A DNA stretch of 64,000 bases, from the NCBI RefSeq assembly GCF_001544915.2, contig NZ_FCOE02000009.1:124001-188000 (forward strand), read 5' to 3'. This DNA comes from Caballeronia pedi (lineage in GTDB: Bacteria > Pseudomonadota > Gammaproteobacteria > Burkholderiales > Burkholderiaceae). The notes beneath the pieces are model-generated. The model ran no database searches. It was not told the origin of the DNA and saw only the letters and a list, made by a program, of their open reading frames with translations. Made by a program: the position numbers and the translations under genes. Position 1 is the first letter of the stretch, and every line of letters begins with the position of its first letter. Shown here piece by piece: positions 1 through 10,166 of the stretch.

Positions 1-129
1 CGCACGGCGATATCGCTGTTTTGAATTGATGACGGAGGATAGATGGCAGACAGGCCGCATCGCGGCCCGTCGATCGCATTCGGTCACGCCACGCGACGAC
101 GCATGCATGTCCCGGCGAAGCGGACACCA

Positions 130-1107
130 TCATACCATCGCGCGAGTCGATTTCTTTTTGCTTTCCGGCGCGTGTCCGGCGATGTCGAGTGCCTCGGGCG
201 CGGGAGGCGAACGCTGCGCACGCGGCCGGTGCACCCACGCCGACAGCACGCACGCGACGACGATGCACGCACCGCCCGCCCATTCGCGCGGGCCGGGCAC
301 TTCGCCCGCGAAGAGCCACGCGGACAGCGCCGTGACGACGAGCTCGAACAGCATGATGATGGACGCGCGATTGGCCGGCACGCGAGCGAGCCCCACCTGC
401 ACGATGATGTTGTTCACTGCGAGCACGACGCCCAGGCCGATTACGATGAACGCCACCGTGGGCAGCAGCGCGGCGGCGGGCGGCGTGGGCATCGGCTCGA
501 ACAGCGTGATGACGCAGGCGACGAGCGCCGCGCCGCCGAAGATCACCGCGGTACGCATCTCGGGTTTCATCGCGGGCAGCGTGCGCGTGACCTTGACGAC
601 GAGCACGTTGCTCATCGCGAAACCCATGCCGCCCATGAGACCGGCCCATTCCGCGAGATCGGCGGGCAGGGGCATGCCGAGTTCGGGCGACCAGAGCATC
701 GTCACGGCGCCCGCCAGCGAGAGCAACGACAGCGCGGCGTCGGCGCGCGTCAAACGTTCCTTCAGAATGAAGTGCGCGAAGATCGCGGTCCATGCGGGCG
801 TCAGATAGAAGAGCAGCAGCACGCGCATCACCTGCCCGTGGATCGCGCCCCATACGAAGCCGATGTTGGTCACGCCCGCCGCCACGCCGAGCGCGACGAG
901 CAGCCAGTGCCAGGACAGCGTGCTGAGCGAGCGGCGTTTGACCAGCAGCACGAAGACGCACGCGGCGGCGCTCGTGGTCGCGCTGGCGGCGGTACCGGTC
1001 AGGCCCATCGCGGCGAGCATGCGCATCGGATACCACACGAGCCCCCACACCGACGCGCCGATCATGATCGCGAGCGTCGGCCATGCGTTGTGCAGGCCAC
1101 GGCTCAT
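130..1107 (-). CDS. EamA/DMT family permease
   Basis: A 325-residue polytopic inner-membrane protein of the drug/metabolite transporter superfamily, probably an exporter of small metabolites; the substrate cannot be read from sequence. Around ten hydrophobic segments fill residues 10-290 in two EamA-like halves; the second half contains VPANRASIIMLFELVVTAL, the conserved region near TM9 in this family. A short polar tail (SKKKSTRAMV) ends the protein in the cytoplasm. The ATG at 1107 diverges from dapC with about 190 bp between them. Family assignment is firm, role is unknown. Confidence 0.88.
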   Translation of the reverse strand: MSRGLHNAWPTLAIMIGASVWGLVWYPMRMLAAMGLTGTAASATTSAAACVFVLLVKRRSLSTLSWHWLLVALGVAAGVTNIGFVWGAIHGQVMRVLLLFYLTPAWTAIFAHFILKERLTRADAALSLLSLAGAVTMLWSPELGMPLPADLAEWAGLMGGMGFAMSNVLVVKVTRTLPAMKPEMRTAVIFGGAALVACVITLFEPMPTPPAAALLPTVAFIVIGLGVVLAVNNIIVQVGLARVPANRASIIMLFELVVTALSAWLFAGEVPGPREWAGGACIVVACVLSAWVHRPRAQRSPPAPEALDIAGHAPESKKKSTRAMV

Positions 1108-1175
1108 GGCTGCGCCTCAATCATTTTTGTTACGGTCATTCGTACTGTCATCCTTCGTGCCGCGCGCCGCTGCCC

Positions 1176-1204
1176 GCTTGCGGGCCGGGGCCGCGCGCTA
1201 TAAT
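1176..1204 (+). promoter_or_regulatory. sigma-70-like promoter candidate of the dapC operon
   Basis: A perfect TATAAT lies at 1199-1204, about 94 bp before the dapC start. A weak -35 (GCTTGC at 1176-1181, 17-bp spacer, or TTGCGG at 1178-1183) is the only upstream match. Position between divergent genes supports it; no mapping data. Confidence 0.5.
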
Positions 1205-1297
1205 CGTGAGCTTGCTTCGCGTCCGTTCACGTCTTCCGATGCCGCCCTCGCAGGCGCTTTGCCTCGCGCGCATCGCTCACTGCTTACCGGTCACGCC

Positions 1298-2527
1298 GTG
1301 AATCCACTTCTCAAGAAACTTCAGCCCTATCCGTTCGAAAAGCTCCGTGTGCTCTTCAAGGGCATCGAGCCGCGCGCCGGATTCACGCCGATCAGCTTCG
1401 GCATCGGCGAGCCGAAGCATCCGACGCCCACGCTGATCCGCGATGCAGTGATCAATGCGCTCGACGGCCTCGCCTCTTATCCGGCGACGCTCGGCAGCGA
1501 GCCGCTGCGCGCGGCGATCGCGGCCTGGGTCATGCAGCGCTACGGCCTCGAATCGGTCGATCCGGCCACTGAAGTGCTGCCCGTGTCCGGCTCGCGGGAA
1601 GCGCTGTTCGCGCTCGCGCAGACCGTGATCGACAGCCGCACCAAGAAGGACGCCGCTGATGCCGCCGAACCGCCCATCGTACTCTGTCCGAACCCGTTCT
1701 ATCAAATCTACGAAGGCGCGGCCTTGCTCGCGGGCGCCGAGCCGTACTTCGTCAACAGCGACCCGGCGCGCAACTTCGCGTGCGATTATTCCGCCGTGCC
1801 CGATCACATCTGGGCGCGCACGCAACTGCTCTACGTCTGCTCGCCGGGCAACCCAACGGGCGCGGTGCTCACGCTCGAGAACTGGCGCGAGCTCTTCGCG
1901 CTGTCGGACAAGCACGGTTTCGTGATCGCGTCGGACGAGTGCTACTCGGAAATCTATTTCGACGAAACCAATCCGCCGCTCGGCGGCCTCGAGGCGGCGC
2001 GCCTGCTCAAGCGCGGCTTCGAGCGCCTCGTGATGCTGTCGAGCCTGTCGAAGCGCTCGAACGTGCCGGGCATGCGCTCGGGTTTCGTCGCGGGCGACGC
2101 GTCGGTGCTGAAGGATTTTCTGCTCTACCGCACGTATCACGGCGCGGCGCTGTCGACGGTATTTCAGCGCGCGAGCATCGCCGCGTGGCAGGATGAAACG
2201 CACGTGCGCGACAACCGCGCGAAGTATCTGGAAAAATTCCAGACGGTCACGCCGATGCTCGCCGACGTGCTCGACGTGCGTCTGCCCGACGCCGCGTTCT
2301 ACCTTTGGGCGAACGTCGCGGGCACCGGGCTCACGGATACCGAGTTCGCGGCGCGCCTGTACGCCGACTATAATGTGACGGTTCTGCCGGGCTCTTTTCT
2401 CGCTCGCAGCGCGCACGGCACGAATCCCGGCGAGGGCTTCGTACGCATCGCGCTCGTGGCCGGGAACGAAGAATGTGTCGAAGGAGCCCGCCGCATCGTC
2501 GAATTCTGCCGCTCGCTCAGGTCATGA
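1298..2527 (+). CDS. dapC: succinyldiaminopimelate transaminase
   Basis: PLP-dependent class I/II aminotransferase of 409 residues that converts N-succinyl-2-amino-6-oxopimelate to N-succinyl-LL-2,6-diaminopimelate in lysine and peptidoglycan precursor synthesis. Seen: FGIGEPKHPTP near the N terminus, the CSPGNPTGAV loop, SDECYSEIYFDE, and the PLP-lysine region SSLSKRSNVPGMRSGF. The reading frame is open far upstream, but the protein family begins at the GTG at 1298 (VNPLLKKLQPYPFEKLR), which also lies downstream of the TATAAT at 1199. Next is dapD, 36 bp downstream, then dapE, which fixes the role as DapC rather than another aminotransferase. Confidence 0.93.
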   Translation: MNPLLKKLQPYPFEKLRVLFKGIEPRAGFTPISFGIGEPKHPTPTLIRDAVINALDGLASYPATLGSEPLRAAIAAWVMQRYGLESVDPATEVLPVSGSREALFALAQTVIDSRTKKDAADAAEPPIVLCPNPFYQIYEGAALLAGAEPYFVNSDPARNFACDYSAVPDHIWARTQLLYVCSPGNPTGAVLTLENWRELFALSDKHGFVIASDECYSEIYFDETNPPLGGLEAARLLKRGFERLVMLSSLSKRSNVPGMRSGFVAGDASVLKDFLLYRTYHGAALSTVFQRASIAAWQDETHVRDNRAKYLEKFQTVTPMLADVLDVRLPDAAFYLWANVAGTGLTDTEFAARLYADYNVTVLPGSFLARSAHGTNPGEGFVRIALVAGNEECVEGARRIVEFCRSLRS

Positions 2528-2563
2528 GACTTGCCGGTCCAATCCTCCATCCTTGATACCACT

Positions 2564-3391
2564 ATGTCGCAACAACTTCAGAGCATCATCGATACCGCCT
2601 GGGAAAACCGCGCCGAGCTGTCGCCCAAGGCCGCGCCCGCCGAAGTCCGCGAAGCCGTCGCACACGCGATCGAGCAGCTCGACAAAGGTCAGATGCGCGT
2701 CGCCGAAAAGCGCGACGGCGAATGGATCGTGAATCAGTGGCTCAAGAAGGCCGTGCTGCTGTCGTTCCGCCTGGAAGACAACGCGCCGATGCCCGCCGGC
2801 GGCTACTCGCAGTTCTACGACAAGGTGCCTTCGAAATTCGCCAATTACACGGCGGAAGACTTCGCGGCGGGCGGCTTTCGCGTGGTGCCGCCGGCCATCG
2901 CGCGCCGCGGCTCGTTCATCGCGAAGAACGTCGTGCTGATGCCGTCGTACACCAACATCGGCGCATATGTCGACGAAGGCTCGATGGTCGACACCTGGGC
3001 CACCGTCGGTTCGTGCGCGCAGATCGGCAAGAACGTGCATCTGTCGGGCGGCGTGGGCATCGGCGGCGTGCTGGAGCCGCTGCAGGCGAACCCGGTCATC
3101 ATCGAGGACAACTGCTTCATCGGCGCGCGTTCGGAAGTGGTGGAAGGCGTGATCGTCGAAGAGAACTCGGTCATCTCGATGGGCGTGTATCTCGGCCAGT
3201 CGACCAAGATCTACGACCGCGAAACCGGCGAAGTCACGTATGGCCGCATTCCGGCGGGCTCGGTGGTCGTCGCGGGCAATCTGCCGTCGAAGGACGGTTC
3301 GCACAGCCTGTACTGCGCGGTGATCGTCAAGAAGGTCGACGCCAAGACGCGCGCGAAAGTCGGCCTGAACGAACTGCTGCGAGGCGACTGA
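2564..3391 (+). CDS. dapD: 2,3,4,5-tetrahydropyridine-2,6-dicarboxylate N-succinyltransferase
   Basis: 275-residue cytoplasmic enzyme that succinylates tetrahydrodipicolinate, the committing step of the succinylase branch to diaminopimelate. The centre has the left-handed beta-helix hexapeptide pattern of the family ([20 protein letters not shown], then [15 protein letters not shown] and [20 protein letters not shown]). I chose the ATG at 2564 ([13 protein letters not shown]) because it matches the family's N terminus and length; an in-frame TTG at 2531 would add 11 unrelated residues. The gene ends 2 bp before the next start, so it is translationally close-coupled to the ArsC-like gene. Confidence 0.97.
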   Translation: MSQQLQSIIDTAWENRAELSPKAAPAEVREAVAHAIEQLDKGQMRVAEKRDGEWIVNQWLKKAVLLSFRLEDNAPMPAGGYSQFYDKVPSKFANYTAEDFAAGGFRVVPPAIARRGSFIAKNVVLMPSYTNIGAYVDEGSMVDTWATVGSCAQIGKNVHLSGGVGIGGVLEPLQANPVIIEDNCFIGARSEVVEGVIVEENSVISMGVYLGQSTKIYDRETGEVTYGRIPAGSVVVAGNLPSKDGSHSLYCAVIVKKVDAKTRAKVGLNELLRGD

Positions 3392-3393
3392 TC

Positions 3394-3765
3394 GTGGCGC
3401 GCGGTTCCACTCCGACCACGGTCGTCTACGGCATTCCGAATTGCGACACCGTGAAGAAAGCGCGCGTGTGGCTGGAAGAGCACGGCGTGCCGTTCGAGTT
3501 TCACGACTTCAAGAAGGCCGGCGTGTCGAACGCGCTGATTCAGGACTGGCTCAAGGACGTGCCGCTCGAGCAGCTCTTCAACAAGCGCGGCACCACCTGG
3601 CGCGGCCTGTCCGACGTGCATAAGGCCGAAGCCGACACCACCTCCGGCGCGATCGCGCTGATGATCCACAAGCCGTCGATCATCAAGCGGCCCGTCGTCG
3701 TGGTGAACGGGCGCGTGAAAACGCTCGGGTTTTCAGCCGAGCAGTACGAAACGCTCTTCGTCTGA
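3394..3765 (+). CDS. Spx/ArsC-family (YffB-like) protein
   Basis: A 123-residue thioredoxin-fold protein of the arsenate reductase/Spx superfamily. It begins TTVVYGIPNCDTVKKAR: the single cysteine in NCDTVKKA corresponds to the active-site Cys of ArsC-like proteins, followed by FHDFKKAGV and the cis-Pro region KRPVVVVNGR. In Escherichia coli the related yffB also sits directly upstream of dapE, so this neighbourhood is conserved across proteobacteria, but no dap function has been shown to my knowledge. A GTG start at 3394, 2 bp after the dapD stop, indicates coupling. True arsenate reduction is unlikely. Confidence 0.88.
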   Translation: MARGSTPTTVVYGIPNCDTVKKARVWLEEHGVPFEFHDFKKAGVSNALIQDWLKDVPLEQLFNKRGTTWRGLSDVHKAEADTTSGAIALMIHKPSIIKRPVVVVNGRVKTLGFSAEQYETLFV

Positions 3766-3784
3766 GCCAGAGCGATGACTGTGA

Positions 3785-4999
<1,215 letters not shown>

Positions 5000-5043
5000 C
5001 TCATCTGCGTAAATTGATCTCACACAATAAAAAGGAGCCTTTG

Positions 5044-5928
5044 ATGGCGCTGCCCTTCACCACCGTGCGCGACCTGCTGCGCTTCGGCGTCTCGCGCTTC
5101 ACCGAAGCGGGCCTCTCGTTCGGCCACGGCTCGACCAATGCCTACGACGAAGCCGCGTACCTGATCCTGCACACGCTGCATCTGCCGCTCGACACGCTCG
5201 AACCGTTCCTCGACGCGCGCCTGCTCGACAACGAAATCGACGCCGTCATGAAAGTGATCGAGCGCCGCGCGAAGGAACGCATTCCCGCCGCGTACATCAC
5301 GCAGGAAGCATGGATGCACGGCCGCCGCTTTTACGTCGACGAGCGCGTGATCGTGCCGCGCTCGTTCATCGGCGAACTGTTGCAGGACGGTCTGCAACCG
5401 TATGTGGCCGATCCCGATCAGGTCACGCGCGTGCTCGAACTGTGCACCGGCTCGGGCTGTCTCGCGATTCTCGCGGCGCAGGCCTTCGAGAACGCGGATG
5501 TCGATGCCGTCGATATCTCCGCCGATGCGCTCGCGGTCGCGCGCCGCAACGTCGACGAATATGATCTCGGCGAACGCGTGCGCCTTCATGAAGGCGATCT
5601 GTACGCGCCGCTGTCGGCCGAGCGTTACGAGGTGATCATCACGAATCCGCCCTACGTCAACGCCAACGCAATGCAGGCGCTGCCGGAAGAGTACCGGCAC
5701 GAGCCCGAACTCGCGCTCGCGGGCGGCGCGGACGGCATGGACGTGGTGCGGCGCATCGTGCGCGACGCGCGCAACTGGCTCACCGAGGACGGCGTGCTCG
5801 TCGTCGAAATCGGCAACGAGCGGCCGAACGTGGAGGCCGCGCTGGGCGGTCTCGATCTCGTGTGGCTCTCGACGAGCGCCGGCGACGACAACGTGTTCCT
5901 GATCCAGGCCGCCGATCTTCCCTCCTGA
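5044..5928 (+). CDS. prmB: ribosomal protein L3 glutamine methyltransferase
   Basis: 294-residue SAM-dependent N5-glutamine methyltransferase that modifies a glutamine of ribosomal protein L3. The SAM-binding glycine loop LELCTGSGCLAI is at residues 131-142 and the glutamine-binding NPPYV motif at 201-205; this pair defines the HemK/PrmA-B class, and the N-terminal helical domain plus length favour PrmB over PrmC. An in-frame TTG at 5014 exists, but the ATG at 5044 is preceded by AAAAGGAGCC, a clear ribosome-binding site. Downstream of dapE, 44 bp away. Confidence 0.93.
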   Translation: MALPFTTVRDLLRFGVSRFTEAGLSFGHGSTNAYDEAAYLILHTLHLPLDTLEPFLDARLLDNEIDAVMKVIERRAKERIPAAYITQEAWMHGRRFYVDERVIVPRSFIGELLQDGLQPYVADPDQVTRVLELCTGSGCLAILAAQAFENADVDAVDISADALAVARRNVDEYDLGERVRLHEGDLYAPLSAERYEVIITNPPYVNANAMQALPEEYRHEPELALAGGADGMDVVRRIVRDARNWLTEDGVLVVEIGNERPNVEAALGGLDLVWLSTSAGDDNVFLIQAADLPS

Positions 5929-5941
5929 AGCCTCCGCCCGG

Positions 5942-5976
5942 GCGATCGTTGCGGCGACACACGCTGCAACGATCGC
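5942..5976. repeat. perfect 11-bp inverted repeat after prmB
   Basis: GCGATCGTTGC at 5942-5952 and its exact complement GCAACGATCGC at 5966-5976, with a 13-nt loop. It starts 14 bp after the prmB stop, so a transcript-end hairpin is the simplest reading, but no T-tract follows. The GCGATCGC-like ends could also reflect a dispersed palindrome family. Confidence 0.55.
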
Positions 5977-6058
5977 TGACACTTCGCGCGCGAGGGTTGG
6001 GTAAGATGGCGAATCGCCATCAGCGAAGCCCTTCGCTCCCTACAGCACCCTGGCGCTT

Positions 6059-7549
6059 ATGCAAGCATCCGACTGGCTACACCTCGGCACGCTCGTGATG
6101 GCCGCGCATGCGCTCGGCGTGATCGCCGCGATCCATGCCGTCATCAACACACGCACGTCGCAAGGCGCGGTGGCGTGGGCAGTGTCGCTCGTCGCGATGC
6201 CCTATTTCACGCTGATTCCCTATCTCTTCCTCGGCCGCAGCAAGTTCGCGGGCTATATCGACGAGCGGCGGCTGGAAATCGAGATCCTGCGCAACCGTTC
6301 GAAGCCCGCCGAGTGGGATTCGGGCGCGCGCAGCGATGCGCCCGAGAGCGCCCCGCTCATCGATTCCACGGGCGCGCGCGGCGAGATCGCGCCGGGACCG
6401 GCCGCCTATCTCGGCAATCCGACCATCCGCACGCTGCAGCGCCTCTCCGGCATGCCGTTCCTGCGCGGCAACTCGGCGCGCGTGCTCATCAACGGCGACG
6501 CCACCTTCGCCGCGATCCTCGATGCCATCGCCGCGGCCGAACGCTATGTGGCCGTGCAGTTCTTCATCGTGCGCGCCGACGCGCTCGGCGACATGCTCAA
6601 GGACGCGCTGATCCGAAAAGCCCAGTCCGGCGTGCGCGTCTACTTCCTCTACGACAGCATCGGCAGCTTCGATCTGCCGCATCGCTACGTGAACGCGCTG
6701 CGCGCGGGCGGCGTCGAGGCGCATCCGTTCGCGGCCACGCGCAAATTCGTGCACCGCTTCCAAATCAACTTCCGCAATCATCGGAAGATCGTCGTGGTGG
6801 ACGGCAAATGCGCGTTCGTCGGCGGGCATAACGTGGGCGTCGAGTATCTCGGCGGCAATCCGCGTCTCTCGCCGTGGCGCGACACCCATGTGGAAGTGCG
6901 CGGCCCGGCGGTCGCGAGCATCCAGTTCGTCTTCACGGAAGACTGGTACTGGGCGACCCAGCGCCTGCCCGAACTCGGTCCCGCGCCGCCTTCGGACGGC
7001 AACATGCATTGCATGGTGCTGTCGAGCGGCCCTGCCGACAAACAGGAAACCTGCTCGCTCTTTTTCGTCGAGGCGATCAACGCGGCGCGCGAGCGCATCT
7101 GGATCACGTCGCCTTATCTGATTCCCGACGAAGCCGTGTTCTCGGCGCTCAGGCTCGCCGTGATGCGCGGCGTGGACGTGCGCATCCTGATTCCGAGCCG
7201 GCGCGATCATCGCGTGGTGTTCGCAGCGTCGCGGCTCTATGCGTACGATCTGTGGCAGGCGGGCGTGCGCATCTTTCGCTACGAACCGGGCTTTCTGCAT
7301 CAGAAAGTCGTGCTCGTCGACGACATCGCCGCGGCGATCGGCAGCGCGAACCTCGACAACCGCTCGTTTCGCCTGAACTTCGAGATCACGGTGCTGACGG
7401 TCGATCGCGCGTTCGCCAACGAAGTGGAAGCGATGCTGCGCGCGGACTTCGCGCTCGCCTTCGAGATCGACGGCAACGACTATCGCGGCAAGGCGTTCTG
7501 GCGACGCATGGCGATGCACGTCGCACGACTTTTCTCACCGATTCTCTGA
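6059..7549 (+). CDS. cls: cardiolipin synthase
   Basis: 496-residue inner-membrane phospholipase D-type enzyme that condenses phosphatidyl groups to cardiolipin. Two N-terminal membrane segments (about 8-30 and 38-60) precede two catalytic HKD motifs: HRKIVVVDG starting at H241 with FVGGHN after it, and HQKVVLVDD starting at H414 with GSANLDNRSF. The domain order and length match ClsA. The upstream prmB is 130 bp away, so it probably has its own promoter; the gene converges on glutathione peroxidase with 13 bp between stops. Confidence 0.94.
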   Translation: MQASDWLHLGTLVMAAHALGVIAAIHAVINTRTSQGAVAWAVSLVAMPYFTLIPYLFLGRSKFAGYIDERRLEIEILRNRSKPAEWDSGARSDAPESAPLIDSTGARGEIAPGPAAYLGNPTIRTLQRLSGMPFLRGNSARVLINGDATFAAILDAIAAAERYVAVQFFIVRADALGDMLKDALIRKAQSGVRVYFLYDSIGSFDLPHRYVNALRAGGVEAHPFAATRKFVHRFQINFRNHRKIVVVDGKCAFVGGHNVGVEYLGGNPRLSPWRDTHVEVRGPAVASIQFVFTEDWYWATQRLPELGPAPPSDGNMHCMVLSSGPADKQETCSLFFVEAINAARERIWITSPYLIPDEAVFSALRLAVMRGVDVRILIPSRRDHRVVFAASRLYAYDLWQAGVRIFRYEPGFLHQKVVLVDDIAAAIGSANLDNRSFRLNFEITVLTVDRAFANEVEAMLRADFALAFEIDGNDYRGKAFWRRMAMHVARLFSPIL

Positions 7550-7562
7550 GCGCGCCGAAATT

Positions 7563-8054
7563 TCAGAGCAGCTTCTCGATGTCCTCGACGATCGATTCGG
7601 GCTTGGTCTGCGGCGCATAGCGCTTCACCACGTTGCCCTGGCGGTCGACGAGAAACTTCGTGAAGTTCCACTTGATCGCCTCGATGCCGAGCAAACCCGG
7701 CTCCTTGTCCTTCAGATATTTGTAGAGCGGATGCGCGTTCGCGCCGTTCACCTCGATCTTGCCGAACATCGGAAACGTGACGCCGTAGTTCTTCTCGCAG
7801 AAGCTGCCGATCTGCCCGGCATCGCCCGGTTCCTGCTTGCCGAACTGGTTGCACGGGAAACCGAGCACCTCGAAGCCGCGCGCAGCAAGCTCCTGGTAAA
7901 TGTGCTGCAAACCGTTGTATTGCGGCGTGAAACCGCACTCGCTGGCCGTATTCACGATCAGCAACACCTTGCCGCGATAAGTGTCGAGACCGACGGTCGC
8001 GCCGTCGAGTGTTTCGGCCGAAAAGCCGTAGATGCCGTCACTGGCTGCGCTCAT
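7563..8054 (-). CDS. glutathione peroxidase (Cys type)
   Basis: 163-residue thiol peroxidase of the glutathione peroxidase family that reduces hydrogen or lipid peroxides. The catalytic tetrad is visible: C40 in NTASECGF (cysteine in place of selenocysteine), Q74 in FGKQEPG, and W129/N130 in KWNFTKF. The bacterial BtuE-like enzymes often use thioredoxin rather than glutathione, so the electron donor is uncertain. The same frame stays open through the opposite strand of the next gene, so a much longer apparent reading frame is an artefact; the ATG at 8054 gives the family's length. Confidence 0.93.
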   Translation of the reverse strand: MSAASDGIYGFSAETLDGATVGLDTYRGKVLLIVNTASECGFTPQYNGLQHIYQELAARGFEVLGFPCNQFGKQEPGDAGQIGSFCEKNYGVTFPMFGKIEVNGANAHPLYKYLKDKEPGLLGIEAIKWNFTKFLVDRQGNVVKRYAPQTKPESIVEDIEKLL

Positions 8055-8210
8055 GGCACGCTCCGCAAATGAATTCGATGTACGACAGGCGATGCTAACC
8101 CGGCGCGCGTTCCTGTGCCATTGGCCGAACGGCCTACCCCTGCGCGGCAACCGGTCCGGTCTAAAATAGCGCTTTCCTTCCAAGCCGCGCCCTTTCGCCG
8201 CCAATTCGAC

Positions 8211-10151
8211 GTGATCCGTTTCAATCAGTTCAGCCTGTCCCGCGGCACCAAGCCGCTTTTCGAAGAGACGACCTTCACGCTCAACCCGGGCGAGAAAGCC
8301 GGTCTCGTCGGCGCGAACGGCGCGGGCAAGTCCACGCTGTTTTCCGTGCTGCGCGGCGAGCTGCACGCGGACGGCGGCGATTTCTCGATGCCGCCGTCGT
8401 GGCGCATCGCGCACGTCGCGCAGGAAACGCCCGCGGTGGACCGCAGCGCGCTCGACTACACGCTCGACGGCGACACGCATCTGCGCGCGATCGAGGCGCG
8501 CATCGCGTCGGCCTCCGCCGCGCACGACGGCGCCGCCGAAGCCGAAGCGCATGCCGCCTTCGCCGACGCCGACGGCTACACCGCGCCCGCGCGCGCCGAA
8601 ACGCTGCTGCTCGGCCTCGGCTTCACGCTCGAACAGACGCGCGAGCCGGTGTCGAGCTTTTCGGGCGGCTGGCGCATGCGCCTGAATCTCGCGCAGGCGC
8701 TGATGTGTCCGTCCGATCTGCTGCTGCTCGACGAACCGACCAACCACCTCGACCTCGACGCCATCGTCTGGCTCGAAGACTGGCTCGGGCGCTATGCGGG
8801 CACGCTCGTCGTCATTTCGCACGACCGCGAGTTTCTCGATTCGGTATGCAACGTCACGCTGCATCTGGAAAATCGTCAGGTGAAGCGCTACGGCGGCAAT
8901 TACAGCCAGTTCGAAGTGCTGCGCGCGCAGCAGCTCGCGCTGCAGCAGAGCGCCTACGAGAAGCAGCAGAGGACGGTCGCGCATCTGCAGAGCTTCATCG
9001 ACCGTTTCAAGGCCAAGGCGACCAAGGCGAAGCAGGCGCAAAGCCGCGTGAAGGCGCTGGAGAAAATGGAGCTGATCGCGCCCGCGCATGCGAGTTCGCC
9101 CTTCACCTTCGAATTCCGCGAGCCCGACGCCGCGCCCAATCCGATGATCGTCATGGAAAGCGTGCGCTGCGGCTATCACGACGAAGCAGGCGGCGAGATT
9201 CCGATCGTCGACGGGGTGACGCTGTCGATCCAGAACGGCCAGCGCATCGGCCTGCTCGGCGCGAACGGGCAAGGCAAGTCGACGCTCATCAAGACGCTCG
9301 CGCAGACGCTCGAACCGCTTTCCGGCGACGTCCGCCAGGGCAAGGGCTTGCAGATCGGCTATTTCGCGCAGCATCAGCTCGAAACGCTGCGCCCGGACGA
9401 CTCCGCGCTCCAGCATCTCGCGCGCCTCGCGCCCGATACGCGCGAGCAGGAGTTGCGCGACTTTCTAGGCAGTTTCAACTTCTCCGGCGAGATGGCGACC
9501 GCGAAGATCGCGCCCTTCTCCGGCGGCGAGAAGGCGCGGCTCGCGCTGGCGCTCGTCATCTGGCAGAAACCGAATCTGCTGCTGCTCGACGAACCGACCA
9601 ACCACCTCGACCTCGAAACCCGCCATGCCCTGACGATGGCGCTCGCGCAGTTCGAGGGCACGCTGATTCTCGTGTCGCATGACCGGCACCTGCTGCGCGC
9701 GACGACCGATACCTTCATGCTCGTCGCGAAGCATCGCCTGACTCCGTTCGACGGCGATCTCGACGACTATCGCGACTGGCTGCTGCAACACGCCGCCGAA
9801 GTACGCGCGGCGGCGAAGGAAGCGAACGGCGCGGCGTCGGGCGACGCGCAGGACAGCGGGCCGAATCGCAAGGAACAGCGCCGGCAGGAAGCGCAGGAGC
9901 GGCAGAAGTTCGCGCATCTGAGGAAGCCGCTGCAGTCGCGCATCGCGAAGATCGAGAAAGAGATGGAGAAGCTCAACGCCGAGAAGTCGACGCTCGAAAC
10001 GTTCGTCGCGGATCCGGCGAGCTACGAAGCCGCGATGAAGGCGAAGCTCACCGAGACGATCCGCCGTCAGGGCGAAGTCAACGCACGTCTCGAAACGCTC
10101 GAACTGGAGTGGCTCGAAGCACACGAAGAACTCGAGCAAATCGGCTCATAA
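8211..10151 (+). CDS. ABC-F family ATPase (YheS type)
   Basis: 646-residue soluble twin-ATPase of the ABC-F family, which acts on the ribosome rather than in transport. Two cassettes are visible: Walker A VGANGAGKS (34-41 region), signature FSGGWRMRL, Walker B LLLDEPTNHLD near 175; then GANGQGKST near 350, FSGGEKARL and a second LLLDEPTNHLD near 460. A charged linker sits between them and a coiled-coil tail fills about 570-646, as in YheS/Uup; no membrane segments. I take the GTG at 8211 (VIRFNQFSLSRGTK) since the conserved protein starts there, about 45 bp after a TAAAAT at 8162. Confidence 0.93.
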   Translation: MIRFNQFSLSRGTKPLFEETTFTLNPGEKAGLVGANGAGKSTLFSVLRGELHADGGDFSMPPSWRIAHVAQETPAVDRSALDYTLDGDTHLRAIEARIASASAAHDGAAEAEAHAAFADADGYTAPARAETLLLGLGFTLEQTREPVSSFSGGWRMRLNLAQALMCPSDLLLLDEPTNHLDLDAIVWLEDWLGRYAGTLVVISHDREFLDSVCNVTLHLENRQVKRYGGNYSQFEVLRAQQLALQQSAYEKQQRTVAHLQSFIDRFKAKATKAKQAQSRVKALEKMELIAPAHASSPFTFEFREPDAAPNPMIVMESVRCGYHDEAGGEIPIVDGVTLSIQNGQRIGLLGANGQGKSTLIKTLAQTLEPLSGDVRQGKGLQIGYFAQHQLETLRPDDSALQHLARLAPDTREQELRDFLGSFNFSGEMATAKIAPFSGGEKARLALALVIWQKPNLLLLDEPTNHLDLETRHALTMALAQFEGTLILVSHDRHLLRATTDTFMLVAKHRLTPFDGDLDDYRDWLLQHAAEVRAAAKEANGAASGDAQDSGPNRKEQRRQEAQERQKFAHLRKPLQSRIAKIEKEMEKLNAEKSTLETFVADPASYEAAMKAKLTETIRRQGEVNARLETLELEWLEAHEELEQIGS

Positions 10152-10166
10152 CCGGAGATCGACGAC

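Noticed and set aside
1..129. Partial gene at the left edge
   Set aside because: Frames here are short or antisense, with no recognisable domain; I see nothing supportable in the first 129 bases.
863..1297. N-terminal extension of dapC by 145 codons
   Set aside because: It overlaps the divergent DMT gene, crosses the promoter, and has no family similarity.
7563..9416. 617-residue minus-strand frame through glutathione peroxidase and into the ABC-F gene
   Set aside because: Only the last 163 codons match a family; the rest is the reverse shadow of the ABC-F gene caused by high GC codon bias.
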